This document shows, one piece after another, positions 17,797 through 26,494 of a stretch of 64,000 nucleotides of DNA. A program made the position numbers and the translations under genes. The notes below the pieces were generated by a model. It was given only the letters and a program-made list of their open reading frames with translations, had not been told where the DNA came from and made no database searches. Source of the stretch: Pseudomonas helvetica (GTDB taxonomy: Bacteria > Pseudomonadota > Gammaproteobacteria > Pseudomonadales > Pseudomonadaceae); contig NZ_CP150917.1 in the NCBI RefSeq assembly GCF_039908645.1, positions 4,847,501 to 4,911,500 of the forward strand, written 5' to 3'. Positions within the stretch are counted from its first letter, which is position 1, and every line of letters begins with the position of its first letter.

Positions 17797-19260
17797 TCAA
17801 TCTCTGGGTAGCTGCAACGTTACCCGCAGTCCGCCCTCGCGCAAATTCTGCAGGCTGACTTCTCCACCATGGCTATGGGCGATATTGCGCGCAATGCCCA
17901 ACCCCAACCCGTAACCCTGCTGCTGTCCGGCCAGACGAAAGTGCGGCTCGAACACTTGCTCCAGTCGCTGCTCAGGCACGCCCGGGCCTTCGTCGTCGAC
18001 GTGCAAGATAAACGCGCTGTCATCATCATCGATGTGCAGATGGGCGTTCTGCCCATACTTGAGGGCGTTGTCGATCAGGTTGCCAATACAGCGCTTGAGC
18101 GCCAGCGGCTTACCCGGATACGGCGCCAGCGCCCGGCCTTGCTGGGTTACGCGACCATTGCCGTTGGGCGCCAGGTAAGGCTCGACCAGGCAATCGAGTA
18201 CATGATTGAGGTCCACCGGCTCGATGTTTTCGTGAATGTCGGTGTCCTTGACGCATTGCAGCGCGCCTTTGACCAGCAGCTCCAATTCATCCAGATCACG
18301 CCCGAACTTGGCTTGCAGCCGCTCATCTTCCAACAACTCGACCCGCAGGCGCAGACGCGTGATGGGGGTGCGCAAGTCATGGGAAATGGCGCTGAACAAC
18401 TGGCTGCGCTCCGTCAGGTAGCGGCTGATGCGCTCGCGCATGGCGTTGAAGGCGCGGCCGACTTCGACCACTTCACTGCCACCGCCCTCGGCCACCGGCT
18501 CCACTTCGGCGCCCAGCGACATGTCCCGTGCGGCCCGTGCCAGACGCTTGAGCGGCCGGCTCTGCCAGTGCACCAACAGGCCAATAAACAACAACAGAAA
18601 ACCGCTGGTGAGCACGATGAACCAGACCTGCTGCGACGGCAGGCCCTGCTCTTCCAGACTGGTATAGGGCTCGGGCAACAGCGAAGCGATGTACAGCCAT
18701 TCGCCTTGGGCCAGTTTGATTTGGGTAACCAGCACTGGTGGATTGACTGGCTCCAGGGTCAGCGCGTAATGCGCCCAGGACCTCGGCAATTCGTCGAGTT
18801 TCAAACCGCCATTGAAGATCCGCAGATCGTCCGGGCTGACGAATTGCACCGAGATATTGGTGTCCGCGCCCAGCGATTCGCGCAACACGTCATCCACCGC
18901 CGCCAACACTGCTTGTTTGCGCGGGGTCGGCGGCAACAGCTGCATTTCCAGCGGTTTGTCGTTGAGCGTCACCACGAAACGAGTACCGCCCATGCTGCGC
19001 AACTGGTCGAGAACCAGCGGCCGGTACGCCACCGGCAAGGAACGAAAGTAACTGACGCTGGCGGTCATCGAATGCGCCAGGCTGCGGGCCGCGGTGACCA
19101 GTCCTTCCAGCTGCGTTGCACGCAATTGCGAAACCCAGATCACGCTCGACAGCGTCTGCGCGAACAACACCGCCAGCAGGGTCAGCAACAGCATCCGCCC
19201 AAGCAGCGAACGCGGCACCGGCACCCGCCGTATCAGGCGAGTGAAGAACTCAGTGGCCAT
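17797..19260 (-). CDS. gltS: Sensor histidine kinase of the glucose-responsive GltR/GltS (GtrS) system
   Basis: A 487-residue membrane kinase. A transmembrane segment (LLGRMLLLTLLAVLFAQTL) near the N-terminus, a ~150-residue periplasmic sensor region, and a second segment (WFIVLTSGFLLLFIGLL) precede a HAMP domain. The phospho-acceptor is His294 in AISHDLRTPITRLRLR, followed by an ATPase domain with NLIDNALKYG, DEGPGVP and GYGLGLGIARNI. It is the partner of the adjacent response regulator (genes overlap by 11 bp). Orthologs (GtrS) sense 2-ketogluconate or 6-phosphogluconate, controlling glucose uptake. Confidence 0.9.
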   Translation of the reverse strand: MATEFFTRLIRRVPVPRSLLGRMLLLTLLAVLFAQTLSSVIWVSQLRATQLEGLVTAARSLAHSMTASVSYFRSLPVAYRPLVLDQLRSMGGTRFVVTLNDKPLEMQLLPPTPRKQAVLAAVDDVLRESLGADTNISVQFVSPDDLRIFNGGLKLDELPRSWAHYALTLEPVNPPVLVTQIKLAQGEWLYIASLLPEPYTSLEEQGLPSQQVWFIVLTSGFLLLFIGLLVHWQSRPLKRLARAARDMSLGAEVEPVAEGGGSEVVEVGRAFNAMRERISRYLTERSQLFSAISHDLRTPITRLRLRVELLEDERLQAKFGRDLDELELLVKGALQCVKDTDIHENIEPVDLNHVLDCLVEPYLAPNGNGRVTQQGRALAPYPGKPLALKRCIGNLIDNALKYGQNAHLHIDDDDSAFILHVDDEGPGVPEQRLEQVFEPHFRLAGQQQGYGLGLGIARNIAHSHGGEVSLQNLREGGLRVTLQLPRD

Positions 19261-19981
19261 TGCTGGCGACTACATTGGCGGCCAGTTGATAACCACTGCC
19301 GCGTACGGTGCGGATCAGGCGAGGAGGTTTGTCGGTATCGCGCAGACGCTGACGCAAACGGCTAACGGCCATGTCGACGATGCGATCGAGCGGCATCAGG
19401 TCGCGGCCACGAGTGGCATTGCCGATGGTGTCGCGGTCGAGGATTTCCTGCGGGTGATCGAGGAAGAGTTTCAGCAGTGCGAAATCGGCGCCGGAGAGAA
19501 TCACCTCTTCGCCATCGGTGTGAAACAGCCGGTGGCTGACCATGTCCAGCCGCCATTCATCGAAGGCCAACACCTCGCCGCCAGAGCGCTCCTGACCGAA
19601 CTGGGCACGTCGTAGCAAGGCTTTGATTCGCGCCTGCAACTCACGAGGGCTGAAGGGTTTGCCAAGGTAATCGTCGGCGCCGAGTTCCAGGCCAATGACC
19701 CGGTCGGCCTCGTCGGAACTGGCGGTGAGCATGATGATCGGCACCTGGGCCTGACGCGGGTGCTGGCGAATCCAGCGACACAGGCTGAAGCCGTCTTCGT
19801 CGGGCAACATCACATCAAGGATCACCAGATCACTCGGCGCCTCGTTCAACGCCTGGCGAAAACCGGCGCCGTCGGGCGTGGTCCGCACCTGAAACCCTGC
19901 GCGGCTGAGGTAGGTGTCCAGCAACTCGCGTATCTCTTGATCGTCATCGACCAACAAAATCGACTTGTTGACTGAGCTCAC
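19250..19981 (-). CDS. gltR: OmpR-family response regulator GltR
   Basis: A 243-residue two-component regulator. Receiver domain: acidic pocket VDDDQEI, phospho-acceptor Asp56 in VILDVMLPDEDG, conserved Lys in LGKPFSP. The C-terminal winged helix starts around residue 140. It begins with GTG (SSVNKSILLV). It overlaps gltS by 11 bp and sits after glk, in the edd-glk-gltR-gltS order. In Pseudomonas it regulates gts/oprB glucose transport. AACAACAAGGAT precedes the start. Confidence 0.92.
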   Translation of the reverse strand: MSSVNKSILLVDDDQEIRELLDTYLSRAGFQVRTTPDGAGFRQALNEAPSDLVILDVMLPDEDGFSLCRWIRQHPRQAQVPIIMLTASSDEADRVIGLELGADDYLGKPFSPRELQARIKALLRRAQFGQERSGGEVLAFDEWRLDMVSHRLFHTDGEEVILSGADFALLKLFLDHPQEILDRDTIGNATRGRDLMPLDRIVDMAVSRLRQRLRDTDKPPRLIRTVRGSGYQLAANVVASNGH

Positions 19982-19993
19982 GGGGCGGCATCC

Positions 19994-20001
19994 TTGTTGT
20001 T
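19994..20001 (-). promoter_or_regulatory. AACAACAA motif before gltR start (Crc/Hfq-type)
   Basis: Minus strand AACAACAA directly joined to AAGGAT, 12 bases before the gltR GTG. Confidence 0.5.
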
Positions 20002-20051
20002 AGTGTTGGGGCGGATTATGCCTGATCAAAAATGCATCGCGAACGAGCTTT

Positions 20052-20183
20052 TGTGGCGAGGGAGCTTGCTCCCGCTGGAGTGCGAAGCGCTCCTGAACCC
20101 GGCGAACGCGGATTATCCGAGAACCGCAGTGTCAGGTTTTGCGACTGCTTCGCCGCCGAGCGGGAGCAAGCTCCCTCGCCACA
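20052..20183. repeat. REPIN between glk and gltR
   Basis: TGTGGCGAGGGAGCTTGCTC at the left and GAGCAAGCTCCCTCGCCACA at the right, with GAAGCGCTCC and GCTTCGCCGCC between. It splits the edd-glk and gltR-gltS parts of the cluster. Confidence 0.85.
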
Positions 20184-20187
20184 GGTA

Positions 20188-21138
20188 TCAAGCCTGTTCC
20201 AGTGCCACTCCCGCGCCGGTCAAACCGGAATACGGTGCGGTCACCAGCCAGACCGGAATGCCCTTGAAGTACTCACTCATGCAGCCCTTGTCGGCGAAGC
20301 AGCGGGCAAAACCGCTCTTGAGAAAGAAATCGGCAAACCGTGGAATCACTCCGCCGACGATGTAGACACCGCCACGCCCACCGACGGTCAGCACGTTGTT
20401 GCCGGCCACCCGACCGAGCCAGCAGCAGAACTGCTCAAGCACTTCCACGGCAATCGGGTCGCCCGCAAGTCCGGCGGCGGTGATGGCTTCCGGGGTATCG
20501 AGCACAGGTTCATGCCCGTCGACAGCACAGATCGCCCGATAGACGCGCGGCAAACCGCTGCCGCTCAGCGCTGTTTCGGCACTGACGTGACCGATCTCGT
20601 TGTAGATGTGCTGCCACAGTTGGGTTTCTCGCGGACTGCTCAGTGGCAGGTCGACATGTCCACCCTCCCCTGGCAATGCGGCCCAACGGCCTTCGCCAAG
20701 ATCCAGCAAGGTGCCGACCCCAAGGCCAGTACCGGGACCGATCACCACGGCCGGGCGCAACGGCTCCGGCGTGCCTTCGCAGACCACCCGGAACTCGCCT
20801 GGTTGCAGGCGCGTCATGCCCAGCGCCATGGCCGAAAAATCGTTGACCAGCAATAGCCGGTCGACCTGCAAGGTCTGGCAAAAGGCCTTGCGGCTCAGCC
20901 GCCAGTGGTTGTTGGTAAAACGGAACTCGTCGCCGCTGACCGGGCCGGCTACCGACAAGCACACCGCGCCTATCGAACCGGGCGCCAGGCCGAGGCCGCT
21001 CAGGTAGACGCCGATGGCGTCTTCCGGGCAGGCATAGTCGGCCGTCGCCAGCACCTGGATCGACTCCAGTTGCTGGTCTTTCCACAACGCAAAACGCGCA
21101 TTGGTTCCACCAATGTCACCGACCAGCGCTAGTTTCAC
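20188..21138 (-). CDS. glk: Glucokinase
   Basis: A 316-residue ROK-independent, E. coli Glk-type glucokinase. It shows the phosphate-binding [22 protein letters not shown] and [11 protein letters not shown] motifs. It phosphorylates glucose to glucose-6-phosphate with ATP. Its start overlaps the edd stop by 4 bp (ATGA), so the two are translationally coupled. Confidence 0.95.
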   Translation of the reverse strand: MKLALVGDIGGTNARFALWKDQQLESIQVLATADYACPEDAIGVYLSGLGLAPGSIGAVCLSVAGPVSGDEFRFTNNHWRLSRKAFCQTLQVDRLLLVNDFSAMALGMTRLQPGEFRVVCEGTPEPLRPAVVIGPGTGLGVGTLLDLGEGRWAALPGEGGHVDLPLSSPRETQLWQHIYNEIGHVSAETALSGSGLPRVYRAICAVDGHEPVLDTPEAITAAGLAGDPIAVEVLEQFCCWLGRVAGNNVLTVGGRGGVYIVGGVIPRFADFFLKSGFARCFADKGCMSEYFKGIPVWLVTAPYSGLTGAGVALEQA

Positions 21139-22961
21139 TTAAGGGTCTCCAGGGCAGAGGTAAAGGCGCTGGCGCCCTGCTCTGCCGAGCTGAAGGCCAT
21201 GCGCATGAAGCCAAACAACTCGCGACCACAACCAATGCCGTTGTCCAGCAGGCCTTTGGCCGGTGTGCGAGCGGCAAATTCATCGGCGTCCACCAACAGC
21301 TGCAAGGTGCCTTTGACGCCATCGACGCGGATGATATCGCCCTCTTGCACGCGAGCCAAAGCACCACCGACAAAGGCTTCCGGGCTGACGTGAATCGCCG
21401 CAGGGATTTTCCCCGACGCGCCGGACATCCGCCCGTCAGTCACCAGCGCAACCTTGAAGCCGCGGTCCTGCAACACGCCAAGGAACGGCGTCATCTTGTG
21501 CAGTTCCGGCATGCCGTTGGAGCGCGGGCCCTGGAAGCGCATCACCGCGACAAAGTCCTTCTCCAACAGGCCGGCCTTGAACGCATCGGCCAGGTCCTGC
21601 TGATCCTGGAAGACCATCGCCGGTGCTTCGACCACTTGATGTTCCGGTGCCACGGCCGAGACTTTCATCACCCCGCGACCGAGGTTGCCTTCCATCACCC
21701 GCAGGCCGCCTTCTGGCGAGAACGCACGGGCGACCGGACGCAGGATGTTTTCATCGAGGCTTTCGATCGGACCTTCGCGCCAGACCAGCTCACCGTTTTC
21801 CAGGAACGGTTCCTGGGTGTAGCGGCTCAGGCCATGGCCGGCCACGGTGTTGACGTCTTCGTGGAGCAGACCGGCTTCCAGCAGTTCGCGGATCAGGAAC
21901 GACATGCCGCCCGCGGCCTGGAAGTGGTTGATGTCGGCCTTGCCGTTCGGGTAGACGTGGCTCAGCGTCGGTACAACCTCGGAGAGGTCGGCCATGTCCT
22001 GCCAGGTCAGTTGAATACCGGCTGCCATGGCGATGGCCGGCATGTGCAGGGTGTGGTTGGTCGAGCCGCCCGTAGCGTGCAGCGCAACAATCGAGTTGAC
22101 CAGCGAACGCTCGTCGACAATTTCGCCGATCGGCATGAAGTTGCCGCTTTGCTTGGTCAGGCGGGTGATCTGGTGCGCAGCTTCACGGGTCAGGGCATCA
22201 CGCAACGGGGTGTTCGGGTTGACGAAGGACGCGCCCGGCAAGTGCAGGCCCATGACTTCCATCAGCAACTGGTTGGTGTTGGCGGTGCCGTAGAAGGTAC
22301 AGGTGCCAGGGCTGTGGTAGGACTTCATTTCCGACTCCAGCAGCTCTTCGCGGCTGGCCTTGCCTTCGGCGTAGCGCTGGCGCACGTCGGCTTTTTCCTT
22401 GTTGGAAATGCCCGACACCATCGGCCCACCCGGAACGAAAATCGTCGGCAGATGACCGAAACGCAGCGCGCCCATCATCAGGCCCGGCACGATCTTGTCG
22501 CAGATGCCGAGCATCATTGCCGCGTCGAACATGTTGTGCGACAGCGCGACAGCGGTCGACATCGCGATCACTTCACGACTGGCAATGCCCAGTTCCATGC
22601 CCGGCTCGCCCTGGGTCACGCCGTCACACATGGCCGGTACGCCGCCGGCGAACTGGCCGACCGAACCGATCTCGCGCAATGCGTGTTTGATTTGTTCCGG
22701 GTAGTGCTCGTACGGCTGATGCGCCGAGAGCATGTCGTTATATGACGAAACAATCGCCACGTTGGCGGCGTTCATCATCCGCAGGCTTTGCTTGTCTTCG
22801 GTGCCACATCCGGCCACGCCGTGGGCGAAGTTGGCGCATTGCAGCTTGCCGCGCATCGGGCCATCGCTGGCGGCGCCGCGAATCAGTGCAAGGTAGGCCT
22901 CACGGGTAGCGCGGCTACGGGTGACAAGCCGTTCAGTGACCTCAAGTACGCGGGGATGCAT
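21135..22961 (-). CDS. edd: 6-phosphogluconate dehydratase
   Basis: A 608-residue IlvD/Edd-family [4Fe-4S] dehydratase converting 6-phosphogluconate to KDPG. The [13 protein letters not shown] segment, [11 protein letters not shown], and [16 protein letters not shown] (product-site loop) are typical. First gene of edd-glk, divergent from gapA with a HexR operator in the 224-bp gap. Confidence 0.96.
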   Translation of the reverse strand: MHPRVLEVTERLVTRSRATREAYLALIRGAASDGPMRGKLQCANFAHGVAGCGTEDKQSLRMMNAANVAIVSSYNDMLSAHQPYEHYPEQIKHALREIGSVGQFAGGVPAMCDGVTQGEPGMELGIASREVIAMSTAVALSHNMFDAAMMLGICDKIVPGLMMGALRFGHLPTIFVPGGPMVSGISNKEKADVRQRYAEGKASREELLESEMKSYHSPGTCTFYGTANTNQLLMEVMGLHLPGASFVNPNTPLRDALTREAAHQITRLTKQSGNFMPIGEIVDERSLVNSIVALHATGGSTNHTLHMPAIAMAAGIQLTWQDMADLSEVVPTLSHVYPNGKADINHFQAAGGMSFLIRELLEAGLLHEDVNTVAGHGLSRYTQEPFLENGELVWREGPIESLDENILRPVARAFSPEGGLRVMEGNLGRGVMKVSAVAPEHQVVEAPAMVFQDQQDLADAFKAGLLEKDFVAVMRFQGPRSNGMPELHKMTPFLGVLQDRGFKVALVTDGRMSGASGKIPAAIHVSPEAFVGGALARVQEGDIIRVDGVKGTLQLLVDADEFAARTPAKGLLDNGIGCGRELFGFMRMAFSSAEQGASAFTSALETLK

Positions 22962-23083
22962 GTGTAGAACTCCAGGCTAACGGATGTGGCGACCTGTTCG
23001 TGTCTATGCTGATCAAGAGGCATCGACGCGTGACGCGCTGACGGTTTTCTTGACCACTCGGACCAGTTGATTCAGGTCACTCG

Positions 23084-23098
23084 TTGTAGATAAAACAA
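23084..23098 (+). promoter_or_regulatory. HexR operator in the edd-gapA intergenic region
   Basis: TTGT-AGATAAA-ACAA, an exact match to the HexR consensus TTGT-N7-ACAA, placed to control both divergent genes (123 bp from edd, 88 bp from gapA). Confidence 0.85.
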
Positions 23099-23155
23099 AA
23101 TATTGCCACTAAAAAGGCTTGTTTTCTATTTTTTTGCGAATAATCTTGTAATTCC

Positions 23156-23163
23156 AACAACAA
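23156..23163 (+). promoter_or_regulatory. AACAACAA motif before gapA (Crc/Hfq-type)
   Basis: AACAACAA lies 22 bases before the gapA ATG, further from the start codon than in the other glucose genes, so it is less certain to act. Confidence 0.4.
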
Positions 23164-23185
23164 ATATGACGAAGGCGCTTTTCAT

Positions 23186-24187
23186 ATGACTCTACGAATT
23201 GCAATCAATGGTTTTGGCCGCATTGGCCGCAATGTCCTTCGCGCACTGTATACCCAAGGCTACCGTCAGGATTTACAGATCGTCGCCATCAACGATTTGG
23301 GCGATAGCTCGATGAACGCCCACCTGCTCAAGTACGACACCGTGCACGGCACCTTCGATGCCGACGTGCAGCACGATCAGGAAAGCCTGACCGTCAACGG
23401 CGACCGGATTTCGGTCAGCGCCATTCGCAACCCGGCCGAATTGCCGTGGGCTGCTGAAAAGGTCGACGTCGTGTTCGAATGCACCGGCCTGTTCACCGAC
23501 CGTGCCAAAGCCGCCGCCCATATTAGCGCTGGCGCGCGCAAAGTGATTATCTCGGCCCCGGCCAAAGGCGCCGACGCCACCGTGGTGTACGGGGTCAACC
23601 ACGACATCCTGCGCCAATCGCACCAGATCATTTCCAATGCGTCGTGCACCACCAACTGCCTGGCCCCGGTGGCTCAGGTGTTGCACCGCGAGCTGGGCAT
23701 CGAGAGCGGTCTGATGACCACCATCCACGCCTACACCAATGACCAGCATCTTACCGATGTCTACCACGTCGACCCGTATCGTGCGCGTTCGGCCACCCAG
23801 AACATGATCCCGAGCAAGACCGGCGCCGCCGAAGCGGTGGGCCTGGTGCTGCCGGAACTGGCCGGCAAACTGACCGGGATGTCGGTGCGCGTGCCGGTGA
23901 TCAACGTGTCGCTGGTGGACCTGACCGTGCAGCTCAAGCGTGAAGCCAGCGCTGGCGAGGTCAACGCATTGCTCAAAGAAGCCAGCCAGCACTCGAAGAT
24001 CCTTGGTTACAACACCCTGCCGCTGGTTTCCAGCGACTTCAACCACAACCCGCTGTCGTCGATTTTCGATGCCAATCACACCAAGTCCAGCGGCAAGCTG
24101 CTCAAGGTGCTGGCCTGGTACGACAACGAATGGGGCTTCTCCAACCGCATGCTCGATAACTGCCTCGCCCTGTGCAACGCCGAATAA
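23186..24187 (+). CDS. gapA: Glyceraldehyde-3-phosphate dehydrogenase, type I
   Basis: A 333-residue NAD-dependent GAPDH. Rossmann [10 protein letters not shown] at residues 8-17; catalytic Cys154 in [12 protein letters not shown]; late [12 protein letters not shown]. It oxidises the glyceraldehyde-3-phosphate produced by Eda. Divergent from edd and sharing its HexR operator; mgsA follows after 38 bp. Confidence 0.96.
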   Translation: MTLRIAINGFGRIGRNVLRALYTQGYRQDLQIVAINDLGDSSMNAHLLKYDTVHGTFDADVQHDQESLTVNGDRISVSAIRNPAELPWAAEKVDVVFECTGLFTDRAKAAAHISAGARKVIISAPAKGADATVVYGVNHDILRQSHQIISNASCTTNCLAPVAQVLHRELGIESGLMTTIHAYTNDQHLTDVYHVDPYRARSATQNMIPSKTGAAEAVGLVLPELAGKLTGMSVRVPVINVSLVDLTVQLKREASAGEVNALLKEASQHSKILGYNTLPLVSSDFNHNPLSSIFDANHTKSSGKLLKVLAWYDNEWGFSNRMLDNCLALCNAE

Positions 24188-24225
24188 GGCCGATTGCCCC
24201 TACAGTAACGCGGGAGCAGCAGCCG

Positions 24226-24690
24226 ATGATCGGTATCAGCTTTACCCAAAAAACCATGGCGGCGCGCAAACGCATCGCCCTGGTTGCCCATGATCACTGC
24301 AAAGTGTTCTTGCTGGACTGGGCCGAGCGGCAGAAGGACAAGCTCGCCCAACACGAGCTTGTGGCCACCGGCACCACCGGGATGCTGTTGAGCAAACGCC
24401 TGGGCCTGCCCGTTGAAAGCATGATCAGTGGCCCGTTGGGTGGCGACCAACAACTGGGGGCGCGAATCGCCGAGCAGCGGGTCGACATGCTGGTGTTCTT
24501 CTGGGACCCGTTCGAGCCGCAACCTCACGATCCGGACATCAAGGCATTGCTGCGGGTCGCGGCGGTCTGGAACATTCCAGTGGCCTGCAATGAATGCAGC
24601 GCCGATTACCTGCTCAGCAGCCCGCTGATGGATCAGCCGCACGCGTACCGGATCCCCGATTACCCGGTGTACCTGCAAGGCCGCAAATAA
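24226..24690 (+). CDS. mgsA: Methylglyoxal synthase
   Basis: A 154-residue enzyme turning dihydroxyacetone phosphate into methylglyoxal, a bypass that relieves phosphorylated-triose stress. IALVAHDHCK, ATGTTGMLL, SGPLGGDQQLGARI and the catalytic-Asp region VFFWDPFEPQPHDPD identify it. The ATG at 24226 with GGAGCAGC upstream is preferred to a 54-bp longer frame that runs into gapA. It probably shares the gapA transcript. Confidence 0.93.
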   Translation: MIGISFTQKTMAARKRIALVAHDHCKVFLLDWAERQKDKLAQHELVATGTTGMLLSKRLGLPVESMISGPLGGDQQLGARIAEQRVDMLVFFWDPFEPQPHDPDIKALLRVAAVWNIPVACNECSADYLLSSPLMDQPHAYRIPDYPVYLQGRK

Positions 24691-24723
24691 TTCTCACCGG
24701 TAGCGCTTGACCTTTCAAGCAGA

Positions 24724-24738
24724 TGATAAGCATTATCA
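24724..24738 (+). promoter_or_regulatory. Fur box upstream of the heme-uptake sigma factor
   Basis: TGATAAG-C-ATTATCA, a 7-1-7 inverted repeat matching the Fur consensus TGATAAT-N-ATTATCA at 13 of 14 arm positions, 28 bp before the GTG start. It predicts iron repression of the downstream cluster. Confidence 0.85.
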
Positions 24739-24765
24739 TTCGCTTGAAATGGATCAGGTCCTACT

Positions 24766-25284
24766 GTGAGTCAATCGCGCTTCAACCATGTCTTCCTCGC
24801 GCAGCGAGTCTCGCTGCTGCGGACCCTGGAGCGGATGGTCAACAACCACAGCACCGCCGAGGACCTTTTGCAGGAAACCTACCTGCGAGTGGCCCGCGCG
24901 TTGAGTGAACGGGCCATCGATCACCTCGAACCTTTCGTGTTTCAAACTGCCCGCAACCTGGCGCTGGACCATTTGCGCGCACGGCGCATTCAGTCCCGAA
25001 CGATGCTCGAAGACGTTCCGCTGAACGTCGTGCAAAGCATCGCGGCGCCGCTCAGCAGTGCCGAGGACGCCGCCCATGCCGAACAGTTGCTCGAACGCTT
25101 GAACATCAGCCTCAGCCAACTCAGCCCGCGCCAACAGCAGATCTTCATCCTCAGCCGCCTGCACGGGCACAGCTATCTGGAGATCGCCGAACAGCTCAGC
25201 GTGTCCTTGAGCACCGTGCAAAAAGACCTGAAGCTGATCATGGCAATCTGCGTCGGTGTCGCTGATCGCCTCAACGAGCACTGA
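24766..25284 (+). CDS. ECF sigma factor, FecI type (heme-uptake signalling)
   Basis: A 172-residue sigma-70-family ECF factor. Region 2 includes TAEDLLQETYLRVARA and FVFQTARNLALDHLRARR; region 4 includes LSPRQQQIFILSRLHGHSYLEIAEQL with its helix-turn-helix. GTG start (SQSRFNHVF), since no closer ATG keeps the region-2 N-terminus. It is followed by an FecR-type anti-sigma gene and a TonB receptor, so it is a cell-surface signalling sigma factor. By synteny it matches the heme-responsive HurI/HxuI type. Fur-regulated by the box upstream. Confidence 0.9.
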   Translation: MSQSRFNHVFLAQRVSLLRTLERMVNNHSTAEDLLQETYLRVARALSERAIDHLEPFVFQTARNLALDHLRARRIQSRTMLEDVPLNVVQSIAAPLSSAEDAAHAEQLLERLNISLSQLSPRQQQIFILSRLHGHSYLEIAEQLSVSLSTVQKDLKLIMAICVGVADRLNEH

Positions 25285-25402
25285 GTCTGCCAGCCATTAT
25301 TTTGCACAACGACGTCATGACTCAGGCTTTGCTACCCTTAGCCGTCGTTTGCACTCCCCCTATCAAAAACCAGCCGCGCGCAGACGCAGCCGAGGAACAC
25401 CC

Positions 25403-26374
25403 GTGACGGACAGCCCACCTTCCCACCCGCCACTCCCGGCGCGGGACTCAGCCAGCACCAGCGCCATGGACCAGGCGCTGGACTGGCTGATCGTGCTGGA
25501 CAGTCCGAGCGAGCAACAAAGCCGCGAATTCCACGACTGGCTTGCTGCCGACCCGCGCAACGCCGAAGCATTCGCCAAGGCCCAGGCGATCTGGGACGGG
25601 CCGCAGGTCGCGCAAGCCGCGCTGGGTTTGAGCACGACCAAACGCAAGGTCTCAAAACTTGAGCGCCTGCGCCCGCACTGGAAACCGCTGGCCATGGCGG
25701 CAGTGTTGATCCTCGGGCTGTTCAGCTTCAGCAACCTGCCGATGCGGATTCAGGCGGATCATCTGACTGTGGTCGGCGAGCGTCAGCGCCTGCAACTGGA
25801 GGACGGTTCAAAAGTCCTGCTCAATACCAATTCGGCGTTCTCCAGCACCATCAACGACCAGCAGCGCATTGCCCGCCTGTATCAGGGCGAGGCCTATTTC
25901 GAGGTGGCGGCCAATCGCGGCCTGCCACTGGAAATCGACGCCGGCCCGGTCACGGCCAGCGTGCGCGACACCACGTTCGCCGTGCGTTACCTGGACGGCA
26001 TTGCGCAGGTTCGCGTGCAACGCGGCGACGTCGACTTGCGCACCACCCACAGCAACGCCCGCGTGCGCCTGAGCGCGGGCGAAAGCATTCGTATCGGCCC
26101 TAATGGCTTCGATCAACCGGCCAGACTCGACCCGGCGACCGATCTGGCCTGGGTCCAGGGCCGACTGGTGTTTGAAAACTGCCCATTGAGCCAAGTGCTG
26201 GCCGAGTTGCGCCGCTACTACCCAGGCTGGATCATCAACACCAATGAACAGTTGGCCAACGTCGCGGTGACCGGTAATTACCGTCTCGACCAACCGCTGG
26301 ACGTGGTGCGCTCGCTGGCCCACATCACCTCGGCCAGGCTCGAGGAATTTCCGGCACTGGTGATCCTGAACTAA
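25403..26374 (+). CDS. FecR-type anti-sigma factor / signal transducer
   Basis: A 323-residue single-pass inner-membrane protein. The N-terminal cytoplasmic DUF4880 segment (MDQALDWLIVLDSPSEQQSREFHDWL) binds the sigma factor. One transmembrane helix (MAAVLILGLFSF) follows, then a periplasmic FecR domain (about 115-210) and a C-terminal STN-interacting part. A GTG at 25403 is chosen; the open frame extends to 25256 but overlaps the sigma gene without family similarity. It relays receptor occupancy to the sigma factor. Confidence 0.88.
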   Translation: MTDSPPSHPPLPARDSASTSAMDQALDWLIVLDSPSEQQSREFHDWLAADPRNAEAFAKAQAIWDGPQVAQAALGLSTTKRKVSKLERLRPHWKPLAMAAVLILGLFSFSNLPMRIQADHLTVVGERQRLQLEDGSKVLLNTNSAFSSTINDQQRIARLYQGEAYFEVAANRGLPLEIDAGPVTASVRDTTFAVRYLDGIAQVRVQRGDVDLRTTHSNARVRLSAGESIRIGPNGFDQPARLDPATDLAWVQGRLVFENCPLSQVLAELRRYYPGWIINTNEQLANVAVTGNYRLDQPLDVVRSLAHITSARLEEFPALVILN

Positions 26375-26390
26375 ATGAGAATTATTTTTA
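26374..26390 (+). promoter_or_regulatory. Second Fur-like site before the receptor gene
   Basis: AATGAGAATTATTTTTA overlaps the fecR stop codon. It is a partial match to a Fur box and could also form part of an ECF-sigma promoter for the receptor. About 105 bp before the receptor ATG. Confidence 0.4.
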
Positions 26391-26494
26391 CTCGATAGCG
26401 TTTCATCGTTCGTCTCGTTATAGCCAATGCAATTGATTCGCATCTCTGATGTGAGTCTGCACCTATAAGATTCGTGCGACACGGAGCGCTATCG

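Noticed and set aside
21345..22745. 466-codon plus-strand frame over edd
   Set aside because: Antisense shadow; composition is His/Gln/Arg rich as usual for reversed Pseudomonas genes.
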